Below are positions 1-5,912 of a DNA stretch of 6,513 bases, one piece after another. Below the pieces are notes generated by a model. That model ran no database searches and was not told the DNA's origin. It worked only from the letters and a program-made list of their open reading frames with translations. Made by a program: the position numbers and the translations under genes. The stretch's first letter is position 1. Every line of letters starts with the position of its first letter. Source of the DNA: Pseudomonadota bacterium (GTDB lineage: Bacteria > Pseudomonadota > Gammaproteobacteria > Burkholderiales > Burkholderiaceae_D); assembly GCA_018241865.1 (NCBI GenBank), contig JAFECY010000039.1, positions 1-6,513 of the forward strand, given 5' to 3'.

Positions 1-700
1 CCGGCTTCACGGGCCAGTTGGGCAAACTGGAAAAATCCAGGTGCGCTGCCGCTGCCGCCACCATCGGCCCCGGCAGGCGCGGCACACAACCGAGCAAGGG
101 AGCCGGCAGGCGGATGGTCAGCGCTTCGATATTGGCAATGCTGTGCGACATGCCCAAATCGACCACATTACCGACCCAACCCGCCAACTTCAAACCATGT
201 GCGGCAATTGCATCGGCGGTCAGCAAGGCATGGTTCAGACAACCCAAACGCAAACCGACCACCATGATGACCGGCAAGCCAAGCTGCTGCGCCATGTCGG
301 CGCTATCGTAGCGCTCGGAAAAAGGCACCCGAAAACCACCGACGCCTTCGACTACCACTGCCTGCGCCATATCGGCAATGCGATCATAACAGGCCAAGAT
401 ATGTTCCGGGTCGATTGTCATACCTTCCATCGCGGCGGCGATATGCGGCGCGGCGGCTTCGCGGAACAGGTAAGGCGTGGCGAGCTCAGGCGGCAGCGTG
501 ACGCTGGCCGCGGCCGCCAGCGCATCGGCATCGTCGTTGCGCCAGACGCCATCGCGCAACTGCGCGCCGGCCGCCACCGGCTTCATGCCGGCAGCGCGCA
601 CACCGCTTTCCGACAGAACATGCAGCATGGTGGAGGCGATCAGGGTCTTGCCGATGTCGGTGTCGGTGCCGGTGATGAAATAAGCGCTAGAAGCAGTCAT
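1..700 (-). CDS. bioD: Dethiobiotin synthetase BioD, 3' end cut by window edge
   Basis: ATP-dependent dethiobiotin synthetase, a cytosolic enzyme that closes the ureido ring of 7,8-diaminopelargonate with CO2 to give dethiobiotin, the penultimate step of biotin synthesis. I translated it by hand from ATG at 700-698. It reads 233 residues without a stop to the left edge, close to the usual family length of 220-240, so only a few residues are probably missing. The Walker A loop GTDTDIGKT is at residues 11-19 (K18). The substrate-binding segment MKPVAAG is at 39-45 (K40). NDDAD at 55-59 and VEGVGG at 117-122 (E118) carry the acidic metal/phosphate ligands. LGCVPRLPG near residues 192-205 is the usual C-terminal nucleotide-site region. 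The gene starts 16 bases after the bioA stop, with only a weak purine-rich stretch (AAAGAA) upstream, so it probably depends on bioA transcription. No defect is visible. Confidence 0.95.
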   Translation of the reverse strand, partial: MTASSAYFITGTDTDIGKTLIASTMLHVLSESGVRAAGMKPVAAGAQLRDGVWRNDDADALAAAASVTLPPELATPYLFREAAAPHIAAAMEGMTIDPEHILACYDRIADMAQAVVVEGVGGFRVPFSERYDSADMAQQLGLPVIMVVGLRLGCLNHALLTADAIAAHGLKLAGWVGNVVDLGMSHSIANIEALTIRLPAPLLGCVPRLPGPMVAAAAAHLDFSSLPNWPVKP

Positions 701-716
701 GTCGATTCTTTGTTTT

Positions 717-2066
717 TTATTGCGTGGGCATTTGTCCGATAACGTGCTCGAATACGGTGCGCACACGTTCGGCCAACCAATCGATTTGTGCATCGTCCAA
801 AATATACGGCGGCATCAGATAAACGGTATTGCCGATCGGTCGCAGCAGCAATTCTTGTTCGAGTGCGGTGCTGAAAAAACGCCGTGAAAATGTCACCGCC
901 TTTTCCGCATCGAGCACAGCATCGAAAGCCCAGATCATGCCGCGCTGACGGAAGTGGCGCACTTTTTCATGCATAGCCAGCGGCGTCAAGGCTGCCGTCA
1001 AGCGCGCCGCGCGCTGGCGGTTGCGGTGTAAAACATCGTCTTCCTCGAAAATCGCCAGTGTCGCCAACGCCGCCCGGCAAGCCAGCGGATTGCCGGTGTA
1101 GGAATGCGAATGCAGGAACCCCCGACCGAGGTCGCGATGATAGAAAGCCTGATAAATCGCATCATGCGTCATCACCAGCGACAGCGGCAGATAACCGCCG
1201 CTGATGCCCTTGGATAAGCAGAGAAAATCCGGCCAGATATTGGCTTGCTCGCAGGCGAAGAAAGTACCGCTGCGGCCGCAACCGACCGCGATTTCATCGG
1301 CGATCAAATGCACGTCGTATTTGTCGCACAGTGCACGCACCAGCTCCAAATACAGCGGCTCATGCATCGCCATGCCGGTCGCGCATTGCACCAGCGACTC
1401 CAGAATCACGGCGGCGATATGGTTAGCGCGCTGCTGCAATAATGTTTCCAGCTCATGCGCGGCGCGGCGTGCCACATCGAGTCCGGTTTCACCTTCCTGC
1501 GCGGCGCGGTCATCCGGCGACATCACCACATGCACAGATTGCAGCAACGAGCCATAGGCTGTGCGAAACAGCGGCACATCGGTCACAGCCAGCGCACCCA
1601 AAGTTTCGCCGTGATAGCTATTCTTCAAACAAACAAATTCGCACTTATCCGCATGACCGGCATTGCGCCAGTAATGCGCGCTCATCTTCAGGGCAATCTC
1701 CACAGCAGAAGCGCCGTCGGAAGCATAGAAGCAGTGACCAAGAACTTGGTCGGTTTTTTTTGCTAAGGCTTCCGATAATGCAATCACCGGCTCATGGGTG
1801 AAGCCGGCCAGCATCGCATGCTCCAGCTTGTCGAGCTGATCTTTCAGCGCGGCATTGATGCGCGGATTGGCGTGGCCGAACAGGTTGACCCACCAAGAAG
1901 AGATCGCATCCAGATAACGCTTGCCATCGGCATCGTACAGCCACACGCCCTTGCCGTGACTGACCGGGATCAGCGGCACGCTTTCATGGTGCTGCATTTG
2001 CGTGCAAGGGTGCCAGACGCTTTGCAGACTGCGGGCGACCCAGTCGGATTGTTTTACTTGATTCAC
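717..2066 (-). CDS. bioA: Adenosylmethionine-8-amino-7-oxononanoate aminotransferase BioA
   Basis: PLP-dependent class III aminotransferase (449 residues, full length) that moves an amino group from S-adenosylmethionine to 8-amino-7-oxononanoate (KAPA) to give 7,8-diaminopelargonate. Visible landmarks in order are: VWHPCTQM near residues 17-24; ISSWWVNLFGHANP at 55-68 (substrate pocket); DGASAVEIALKMS at 117-129 (cofactor phosphate); YHGETLGALAVTD at 151-163; DEIAVGCGRSG at 257-267 with D257 contacting the pyridine nitrogen; the Schiff-base lysine K286 in LSKGISGGYLPLS; SYTGNPLAC at 322-330; and LRPIGNTVYLMPPY at 408-421, whose R409 corresponds to the carboxylate-binding arginine of E. coli BioA. 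The start is GTG at 2066-2064. It forms a 4-base GTGA overlap with the stop of the DUF559 gene and has GGAG at 2075-2072, five bases upstream. No closer ATG fits the family N-terminus. bioD follows after 16 bases. Confidence 0.96.
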   Translation of the reverse strand: MNQVKQSDWVARSLQSVWHPCTQMQHHESVPLIPVSHGKGVWLYDADGKRYLDAISSWWVNLFGHANPRINAALKDQLDKLEHAMLAGFTHEPVIALSEALAKKTDQVLGHCFYASDGASAVEIALKMSAHYWRNAGHADKCEFVCLKNSYHGETLGALAVTDVPLFRTAYGSLLQSVHVVMSPDDRAAQEGETGLDVARRAAHELETLLQQRANHIAAVILESLVQCATGMAMHEPLYLELVRALCDKYDVHLIADEIAVGCGRSGTFFACEQANIWPDFLCLSKGISGGYLPLSLVMTHDAIYQAFYHRDLGRGFLHSHSYTGNPLACRAALATLAIFEEDDVLHRNRQRAARLTAALTPLAMHEKVRHFRQRGMIWAFDAVLDAEKAVTFSRRFFSTALEQELLLRPIGNTVYLMPPYILDDAQIDWLAERVRTVFEHVIGQMPTQ

Positions 2067-2437
2067 GCTTGCTCCATCAATCCCCCTCTCCCCTCGCGGG
2101 AGAGGGTTGGGGTGAGGGGGATGCCAGCCGCATCGACTATCCGCATCAACACCGCCTCCATATTTGATAACACTTCATTGTTCCAGAACCGGATCACGCG
2201 GAAGCCTTGCAACTCCAGCCAGCGTGTTCGTGTTTCATCGTATTCCAGTGCTTCAGCATGCTGCCCGCCGTCCAGTTCGATAATGAATCTTTTTTCAAAA
2301 CAGGCGAAATCGACGATGTAATTGCCTAATTCCACCTGTCTACGGAATTTCATTGCACCGATTTGCCGATTACGCAAACGCATCCAGAGTGCTTTTTCGG
2401 CCTCAGTTTGATTGCGGCGTAACTGTCTTGCGAACAT
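2063..2437 (-). CDS. DUF559 endonuclease-like protein (Vsr-related fold)
   Basis: A 124-residue protein of the DUF559 family. This family is related to the very-short-patch-repair endonucleases and is predicted to have a PD-(D/E)xK nuclease fold; its biological role is not established. The sequence shows the family layout: ARQLRRNQTEAEKALWMRLRNR at the N-terminus (3-24, written here only as landmark), FRRQ at 31-34, GNYIVDF with D43, ELDGGQH at 54-60 (E54, D56, Q59, H60) and FRVIRFWNNEVL at 79-90. E54 and D56 with D43 are the likely metal ligands, by inference. The conserved domain ends near residue 105. The last 20 or so residues (IPLTPTLSREGRG onward) are encoded by a hairpin repeat and are probably not part of the fold. 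The ATG at 2437-2435 is preceded by GAGGGGG supplied by the other repeat. Base composition looks more AT-rich than its neighbours, especially 2281-2360, suggesting later acquisition. The stop overlaps the bioA start. Confidence 0.88.
   Translation of the reverse strand: MFARQLRRNQTEAEKALWMRLRNRQIGAMKFRRQVELGNYIVDFACFEKRFIIELDGGQHAEALEYDETRTRWLELQGFRVIRFWNNEVLSNMEAVLMRIVDAAGIPLTPTLSREGRGGLMEQA
2072..2075 (-). promoter_or_regulatory. Ribosome binding site of bioA
   Basis: GGAG on the minus strand, five bases before the GTG start of bioA. It supports the GTG start over any other. It lies inside the last codons of the DUF559 gene, just outside the left hairpin repeat, so bioA initiation would be affected by translation of, and RNA folding in, that tail. 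Confidence 0.6.
2084..2120 (+). repeat. REP-like hairpin repeat, left copy
   Basis: A 37-base GC-rich unit: CCCTCTCCC (2084-2092), a 5-base loop CTCGC, GGGAGAGGG (2098-2106), then a tail TTGGGGTGAGGGGG. The stem is a perfect 9 bp. Two further Cs (2082-2083) precede it. On the minus strand it lies inside the 3' end of the DUF559 gene and encodes its tail. The tail of the unit points toward the DUF559 gene. It matches the copy at 2442-2477 in inverted orientation with one loop substitution, one tail substitution and one indel. Units of this type (CCCTCTCCC...GGGAGAGGG with a GGTGAGGG tail) are, from memory, common dispersed repeats in proteobacterial genomes. Confidence 0.9.
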
Positions 2438-2441
2438 CCAG

Positions 2442-2448
2442 CCCCCTC
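2442..2448 (-). promoter_or_regulatory. Repeat-derived ribosome binding site of the DUF559 gene
   Basis: On the minus strand the repeat tail reads GTGAGGGGGCTGG directly before ATG. The GAGG core lies seven bases from the start codon, a good Shine-Dalgarno position. The site is part of the repeat itself, so the repeat appears to carry its own translation signal for the gene. Confidence 0.55.
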
Positions 2449-2477
2449 ACCCTACCCTCTCCCGCGCGGGGAGAGGG
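2442..2477 (-). repeat. REP-like hairpin repeat, right copy (inverted)
   Basis: A 36-base unit, inverse of the one at 2084-2120. On the plus strand it reads CCCCCTCACCCTA, then CCCTCTCCC (2455-2463), loop GCGCG, and GGGAGAGGG (2469-2477), a perfect 9 bp stem. It fills most of the 60-base gap between the liuC stop and the DUF559 start. Its inner tail, read on the minus strand as GGTGAGGGGG, ends four bases before the DUF559 ATG. In the transcript it would form a very stable GC hairpin, but no U-run follows, so it is not a standard intrinsic terminator. It could instead stabilise or process the mRNA between liuC and the downstream genes (inference). Confidence 0.9.
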
Positions 2478-2497
2478 TTTCTTTGAATTTGCGCGCC

Positions 2498-3289
2498 TTA
2501 GTCCTGCAACCACCCCGGCTTGCGCTTTTCCAGAAATGCCTGCACTCCTTCCCGCCCTTCTTCCGAAGAACGGATGGCGGCAATGCGTTCAACCGTATCG
2601 GCGATCAAGGTTTCATTCAATTCGGCGCCGGCCACATCCTGCAACAGACGCTTCGCTTCGCGCAGGGCATGCGGACTGGCAGCCAGCAAAGCTTTCACGA
2701 TCTCATCGATTTTTGCATCGAGTCCAGCAAGGTGTACGACTTCATGCGCGAAGCCAAAGGCGTGTGCCTGCTGCGCCGAAAAACGTTCCGCCGTCAGGAC
2801 GTAACGATGCGCCGCGCGCGCACCCATCGCGCGCACCACATAGGGCGCGATGGTGGCGGGAATCAAGCCGATCTTCACTTCCGACAGACAAAATTGCACG
2901 GCATCGGCTGCCACGGCAATGTCGCAGGCCGCCACCAAACCCACGCCGCCGCCATAACAATCACCCTGTACTTTGGCGATGACTGGCTTAGAACAGGCGT
3001 AAATTGCCTGCAGCATCTGCGCCAGTCGCGCGGCATCGGCGCGATTTTCCGCTTCGTTGTAGCCGGCCATTGCTTTCATCCAGTGCAAATCCGCACCGGC
3101 GCAAAATACCGAGCCGCGCGCCGCCAGCACGATCACGCGCACTTGCGGATCGTTGCCGAGCAAGGTGAAAGCCTGCGTCAATTCCGCGATCATGGCATCG
3201 TCGAAGGCATTGCGCACATCCGGCCGGTTGAGCCAAACCGTCGCGCAATGGTCGTCGCGTTGCAGTTCAATGGTTTGATAGTTCATCAT
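2498..3289 (-). CDS. liuC: Methylglutaconyl-CoA hydratase (crotonase family)
   Basis: Crotonase-superfamily enzyme of 263 residues, best read as the LiuC type that hydrates 3-methylglutaconyl-CoA to HMG-CoA in leucine/isovalerate breakdown. FCAGADLHWMK (62-72) holds the first oxyanion-hole segment. YGGGVGLVAACDIA (112-125) holds the second. LSEVKIGLIPAT (135-146) keeps the second catalytic glutamate (E137). The first glutamate of mitochondrial enoyl-CoA hydratase is replaced by glycine in GGGVG; as I recall, this is normal for bacterial LiuC and not a defect. The pattern with HWMKAMAGY and RAMGARAAHRYVLTAERF fits LiuC better than generic enoyl-CoA hydratase. Position directly after liuB supports it. 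I chose ATG at 3289, which overlaps the liuB TGA by one base (TGATG). GTG at 3292 and ATG at 3286 are also possible and change the length by one residue. Confidence 0.9.
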   Translation of the reverse strand: MMNYQTIELQRDDHCATVWLNRPDVRNAFDDAMIAELTQAFTLLGNDPQVRVIVLAARGSVFCAGADLHWMKAMAGYNEAENRADAARLAQMLQAIYACSKPVIAKVQGDCYGGGVGLVAACDIAVAADAVQFCLSEVKIGLIPATIAPYVVRAMGARAAHRYVLTAERFSAQQAHAFGFAHEVVHLAGLDAKIDEIVKALLAASPHALREAKRLLQDVAGAELNETLIADTVERIAAIRSSEEGREGVQAFLEKRKPGWLQD

Positions 3290-4896
3290 CACATCCGAAA
3301 CACGCCGAACTTCGTTTCGGGAATCGGCGCATTCAAGGCCGCACGCAAACCCAATCCCAACACCATGCGCGTATCGACCGGATCAATCACGCCATCGTCC
3401 CACAGCCGTGCGGTCGCATAGTAAGGATGACCTTGCTGTTCATATTGCGCGCGGATCGGTTGCTTGAAGCTTTCTTCTTCTTGCTTGCTCCAGTTGCCGC
3501 CCTTGGCTTCGATGCCGTCGCGCTTGACGGTCGCCAGCACGCTGGCCGCCTGCTCTCCGCCCATCACTGAGATGCGCGCATTCGGCCACATCCACAGGAA
3601 GCGCGGATTGAAAGCGCGGCCGCACATGCCGTAATTGCCCGCGCCAAAACTGCCGCCGATGATGACGGTCAGCTTGGGCACGGCCGCAGTGGAAACGGCG
3701 GCAACCATCTTGGCGCCGTGGCGGGCAATGCCTTCGTTTTCATATTTGCGGCCGACCATGAAGCCGGTGATGTTTTGCAGGAAGATCAGCGGGATCTTGC
3801 GCTGGCAGCACAGCTCGATGAAGTGCGTACCCTTTTGCGCCGATTCGGAAAACAGGATGCCGTTGTTGGCGATGATGCCGACCGGCATACCGAACACATG
3901 CGCAAAGCCACACACCAGCGTCGCACCGTAGCGCGCCTTGAATTCGTCGAATGCGCTGCCATCGACGATGCGCGCGATCACCTCGCGCACGTCGTAGGGG
4001 CGGCGGGTATCGGCCGGAATCACGCCATACAATTCTTGCGCCGGATATTTCGGCTCGACTGACTCGCGCAGCGCCAGTTCGTGCATTTTTTTACGATTGA
4101 GATTGCCGGCGATAGTTCGTGCCAATGTCAGCGCATGGGTATCGTCATTGGCCAAATGATCGACCACGCCGGACAAACGCGTATGCACATCGCCGCCGCC
4201 CAATTCTTCCGCCGTCACCACTTCGCCGGTGGCGGCTTTCACTAGCGGCGGACCGCCGAGGAAGATGGTGCCTTGGTCTTTCACGATGATCGATTCGTCG
4301 CTCATCGCCGGTACATACGCGCCGCCGGCAGTGCAAGAGCCCATCACCACCGCGATCTGCGGAATGCCCTTGGCGGAGAGGTTGGCTTGATTGAAAAAAA
4401 TACGGCCGAAATGCTCGCGGTCGGGAAAGACCTCATCCTGGTTCGGCAGATTCGCGCCGCCGGAATCGACCAGATAAATGCAGGGCAGTTGGTTCTGATC
4501 GGCGATTTCCTGCGCGCGCACATGCTTCTTCACCGTGACCGGATAATACGTGCCTCCCTTGACGGTGGCGTCGTTGCAGACGATCACGCATTCCTGCCCG
4601 GCGACGCGGCCGATGCCGGTGATGATGCCGGCGGCCGGTGCGGCATCGTCGTACATGCCGAAGGCGGCGAGCTGCGAAAATTCGAGGAAAGGCGTGCCGG
4701 GGTCGAGCAGCATCTGCACCCGCTCGCGCGGCAGCAGCTTACCGCGCCCGGTGTGTTTGGCGCGCGCTTGCTCGCCGCCACCCTGCATGATTTTTGCCAC
4801 TTGCGCACGCAAATCATCGACCAGCGCCTGCATCGCCGCGACATTGGTTTGAAAGTCCGCGGCGCGGTTGTTGAGCTTCGTTTCCAGTACGGTCAT
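3289..4896 (-). CDS. liuB: Methylcrotonyl-CoA carboxylase, carboxyltransferase (beta) subunit
   Basis: 535 residues, the normal length for the beta subunit of 3-methylcrotonyl-CoA carboxylase. The subunit transfers CO2 from carboxybiotin on the alpha subunit to 3-methylcrotonyl-CoA, giving 3-methylglutaconyl-CoA, the substrate of the next gene. It has two crotonase-like carboxyltransferase domains. The N-half carries [22 protein letters not shown] (143-164, landmark) and [16 protein letters not shown] (186-201) with one oxyanion hole. The C-half carries [17 protein letters not shown] (344-360) and [16 protein letters not shown] (414-429) with the other. The last motif separates the methylcrotonyl/geranyl-CoA type from propionyl-CoA carboxylase. 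The ATG at 4896 overlaps the preceding stop as ATGA and has GGGAG at 4908-4904, seven bases upstream. No biotin-domain partner gene is in the window, so the alpha subunit must be encoded elsewhere. Confidence 0.96.
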   Translation of the reverse strand: MTVLETKLNNRAADFQTNVAAMQALVDDLRAQVAKIMQGGGEQARAKHTGRGKLLPRERVQMLLDPGTPFLEFSQLAAFGMYDDAAPAAGIITGIGRVAGQECVIVCNDATVKGGTYYPVTVKKHVRAQEIADQNQLPCIYLVDSGGANLPNQDEVFPDREHFGRIFFNQANLSAKGIPQIAVVMGSCTAGGAYVPAMSDESIIVKDQGTIFLGGPPLVKAATGEVVTAEELGGGDVHTRLSGVVDHLANDDTHALTLARTIAGNLNRKKMHELALRESVEPKYPAQELYGVIPADTRRPYDVREVIARIVDGSAFDEFKARYGATLVCGFAHVFGMPVGIIANNGILFSESAQKGTHFIELCCQRKIPLIFLQNITGFMVGRKYENEGIARHGAKMVAAVSTAAVPKLTVIIGGSFGAGNYGMCGRAFNPRFLWMWPNARISVMGGEQAASVLATVKRDGIEAKGGNWSKQEEESFKQPIRAQYEQQGHPYYATARLWDDGVIDPVDTRMVLGLGLRAALNAPIPETKFGVFRM

Positions 4897-5297
4897 TTTT
4901 CTTCTCCCGGGAAACTGCCGTCTAGGTAATACCAGCGTCCTTCTTCGCGCACGAAGCGGCTGACTTCGTGCAGACGGTGGGCGCGGCCGCCGATCTTATA
5001 GCGGGCGACGAATTCGACCGTCGCTGCATCGCCGTTTTCGACATGGTGTTTCACTGCCAAGCCCAACCACTTCATGCCCGGCTCGGTTGCCGTCAATCTG
5101 CCTTCCGGCAAGGTGCGCGGATACCAGCTTGTCCGCACATACACTTCATCCTGCAAGACGTAAGCGCTGTAACGCGAACGCATCAATTCCTGCGCGGTTT
5201 GCGGCAACGCGCCCTGTTCGATGAAGCGGCCGCAACAGTCCGCATAGCATCCCGCACCACAAGGGCAAGCTGCCGCTGCATCCAGCCTCTGCCGCAT
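4893..5297 (-). CDS. ychJ: YchJ/UPF0225 family protein with N-terminal SEC-C motif
   Basis: Small cytosolic protein (134 residues) of the YchJ family, function unknown. The N-terminus has a SEC-C-type metal-binding cysteine cluster, [12 protein letters not shown], with cysteines at 11, 13, 17, 21 and 22, likely binding zinc by analogy to the SecA C-terminus. It is followed by the family core: [10 protein letters not shown] (38-47), the aromatic-rich WLGLAV near residues 77-82, and [14 protein letters not shown] near 115-128, an NTF2-like fold in related proteins. E. coli YchJ carries a second SEC-C motif at its C-terminus; here the protein ends in GSFPGEEK without it. I chose ATG at 5297, overlapping the upstream TGA by one base (TGATG). 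A TTG at 5300 would add one residue. The stop overlaps the liuB start by four bases, so the two are probably translationally coupled. Confidence 0.85.
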   Translation of the reverse strand: MRQRLDAAAACPCGAGCYADCCGRFIEQGALPQTAQELMRSRYSAYVLQDEVYVRTSWYPRTLPEGRLTATEPGMKWLGLAVKHHVENGDAATVEFVARYKIGGRAHRLHEVSRFVREEGRWYYLDGSFPGEEK

Positions 5298-5902
5298 CAA
5301 ATTTTGCCGTCTTTAAGGAAAGCTTCCAGTTGCGCGAAGCGATCGAATCCCCAGAACGGCTCGTCATCGACAATCACGAAAGGGGAGCCGAATACACCGC
5401 GCGTCATGGCTGCCTCAATCTCGGTTTTCAACATTTCTTTGACCACGTTGTTGTGACAAGCGTCATTCACTTCACCGACATCGAAACCCAATCCACTCGC
5501 CAGATGGGCGACGTTGTCGATCTTGCCGATGTCGATGCTGTCAACGAAGTAGGCTTGATACACCGCCTTGGCAAACGCAACCGCACGCTCCGCGCCATGA
5601 TGACGCGCGATCCACAACATGGCGCGTGCCGCCGCCTGCGTCGCCAACGGAAATTCGCGCGGCTCTTGGTAAGGAATGCCGTGAAAGCGCGCGCTGCGGA
5701 CGATGTCGTGCATCGTGTATTCGCCCTTCAATGGCACTTGCGGCAAAGGCGTGCAACCGGTGGCTTTGAACACCACGCCCAACAGGATCGGGTGCCAACG
5801 CACGCTGCGGCCGTATTGCGCGCCCAGCGCGTCGATGCGAGTCGATGCTAAGTAACCGTAAGGCGACGTAAAGTCGAAATAAAAATCGATGGGGGAGGGC
5901 AT
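5297..5902 (-). CDS. 2-hydroxychromene-2-carboxylate isomerase family (DsbA/GST-kappa fold)
   Basis: 201-residue protein of the DsbA-like thioredoxin superfamily, subgroup of 2-hydroxychromene-2-carboxylate isomerases and kappa-class glutathione transferases. The N-terminus DFYFDFTSPYGYLAS (6-20) places serine S13 where thiol oxidoreductases have CxxC, as expected for a glutathione-dependent isomerase rather than a disulfide oxidase. GSPFVIVDDEPFWGFDR (172-188) has the cis-proline P174 and the family's FWGxDR signature. The substrate is unknown. The named reaction belongs to naphthalene degradation, but no aromatic-degradation genes are visible, so that specific role is unlikely. GAGG-like GAGG at 5914-5911 sits eight bases before the ATG and overlaps the stop of the upstream SDR gene. 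The gene ends in a TGATG overlap with ychJ. Confidence 0.9.
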   Translation of the reverse strand: MPSPIDFYFDFTSPYGYLASTRIDALGAQYGRSVRWHPILLGVVFKATGCTPLPQVPLKGEYTMHDIVRSARFHGIPYQEPREFPLATQAAARAMLWIARHHGAERAVAFAKAVYQAYFVDSIDIGKIDNVAHLASGLGFDVGEVNDACHNNVVKEMLKTEIEAAMTRGVFGSPFVIVDDEPFWGFDRFAQLEAFLKDGKI

Positions 5903-5912
5903 CCGACTTCCC

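Larger units (their letters stand above)
2082..2477 (-). mobile_element. Putative DUF559 module bounded by inverted hairpin repeats
   Basis: A stretch of about 396 bases made of the DUF559 gene and the two facing hairpin repeats, with the hairpin stems at the outer ends and the GGTGAGGGGG tails inward. The symmetry, the apparent lower GC of the interior, and its position between a leucine-catabolism gene and a biotin gene suggest a small insertion unit. I see no convincing target-site duplication in the flanks and no transposase inside. Mobility is therefore inference; a static gene with flanking REP-like repeats is the alternative. Confidence 0.45.

Noticed and set aside
1754..1761. Run of eight T (A8 in the bioA mRNA, in-frame AAA AAA) as a programmed frameshift site
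   Set aside because: The -1 frame hits a stop about 37 codons later and would only yield a truncated protein. The zero frame gives an intact full-length BioA, and no stimulatory element is evident. The similar T7 run in liuB near 4394-4400 was dismissed for the same lack of a stimulatory element.
2455..2477. Hairpin after liuC as an intrinsic terminator
   Set aside because: The stem is strong, but in the direction of transcription it is followed by GGGTGAGGGGG rather than a T-run, and closely spaced genes continue beyond it.
2040..2500. Target-site duplication flanking the DUF559 module
   Set aside because: I compared the AT-rich flanks just outside 2082 and 2477 and saw no convincing direct repeat. 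Short similar stretches are only low-complexity T/A matches.
2498..3289. Loss of the first catalytic glutamate in the hydratase as an inactivating change
   Set aside because: GGGVG in place of GGGxE appears to be the normal form of bacterial methylglutaconyl-CoA hydratases, and the rest of the active site is intact.
2483..3421. Long plus-strand open frame of 312 codons opposite liuC
   Set aside because: It lies antisense to a well-supported gene, shows no recognisable domain, and is arginine/histidine/glutamine-rich as expected of a shadow frame in GC-biased DNA. The same applies to the plus-strand frames at 41-742, 4273-4929 and 5889-6470.
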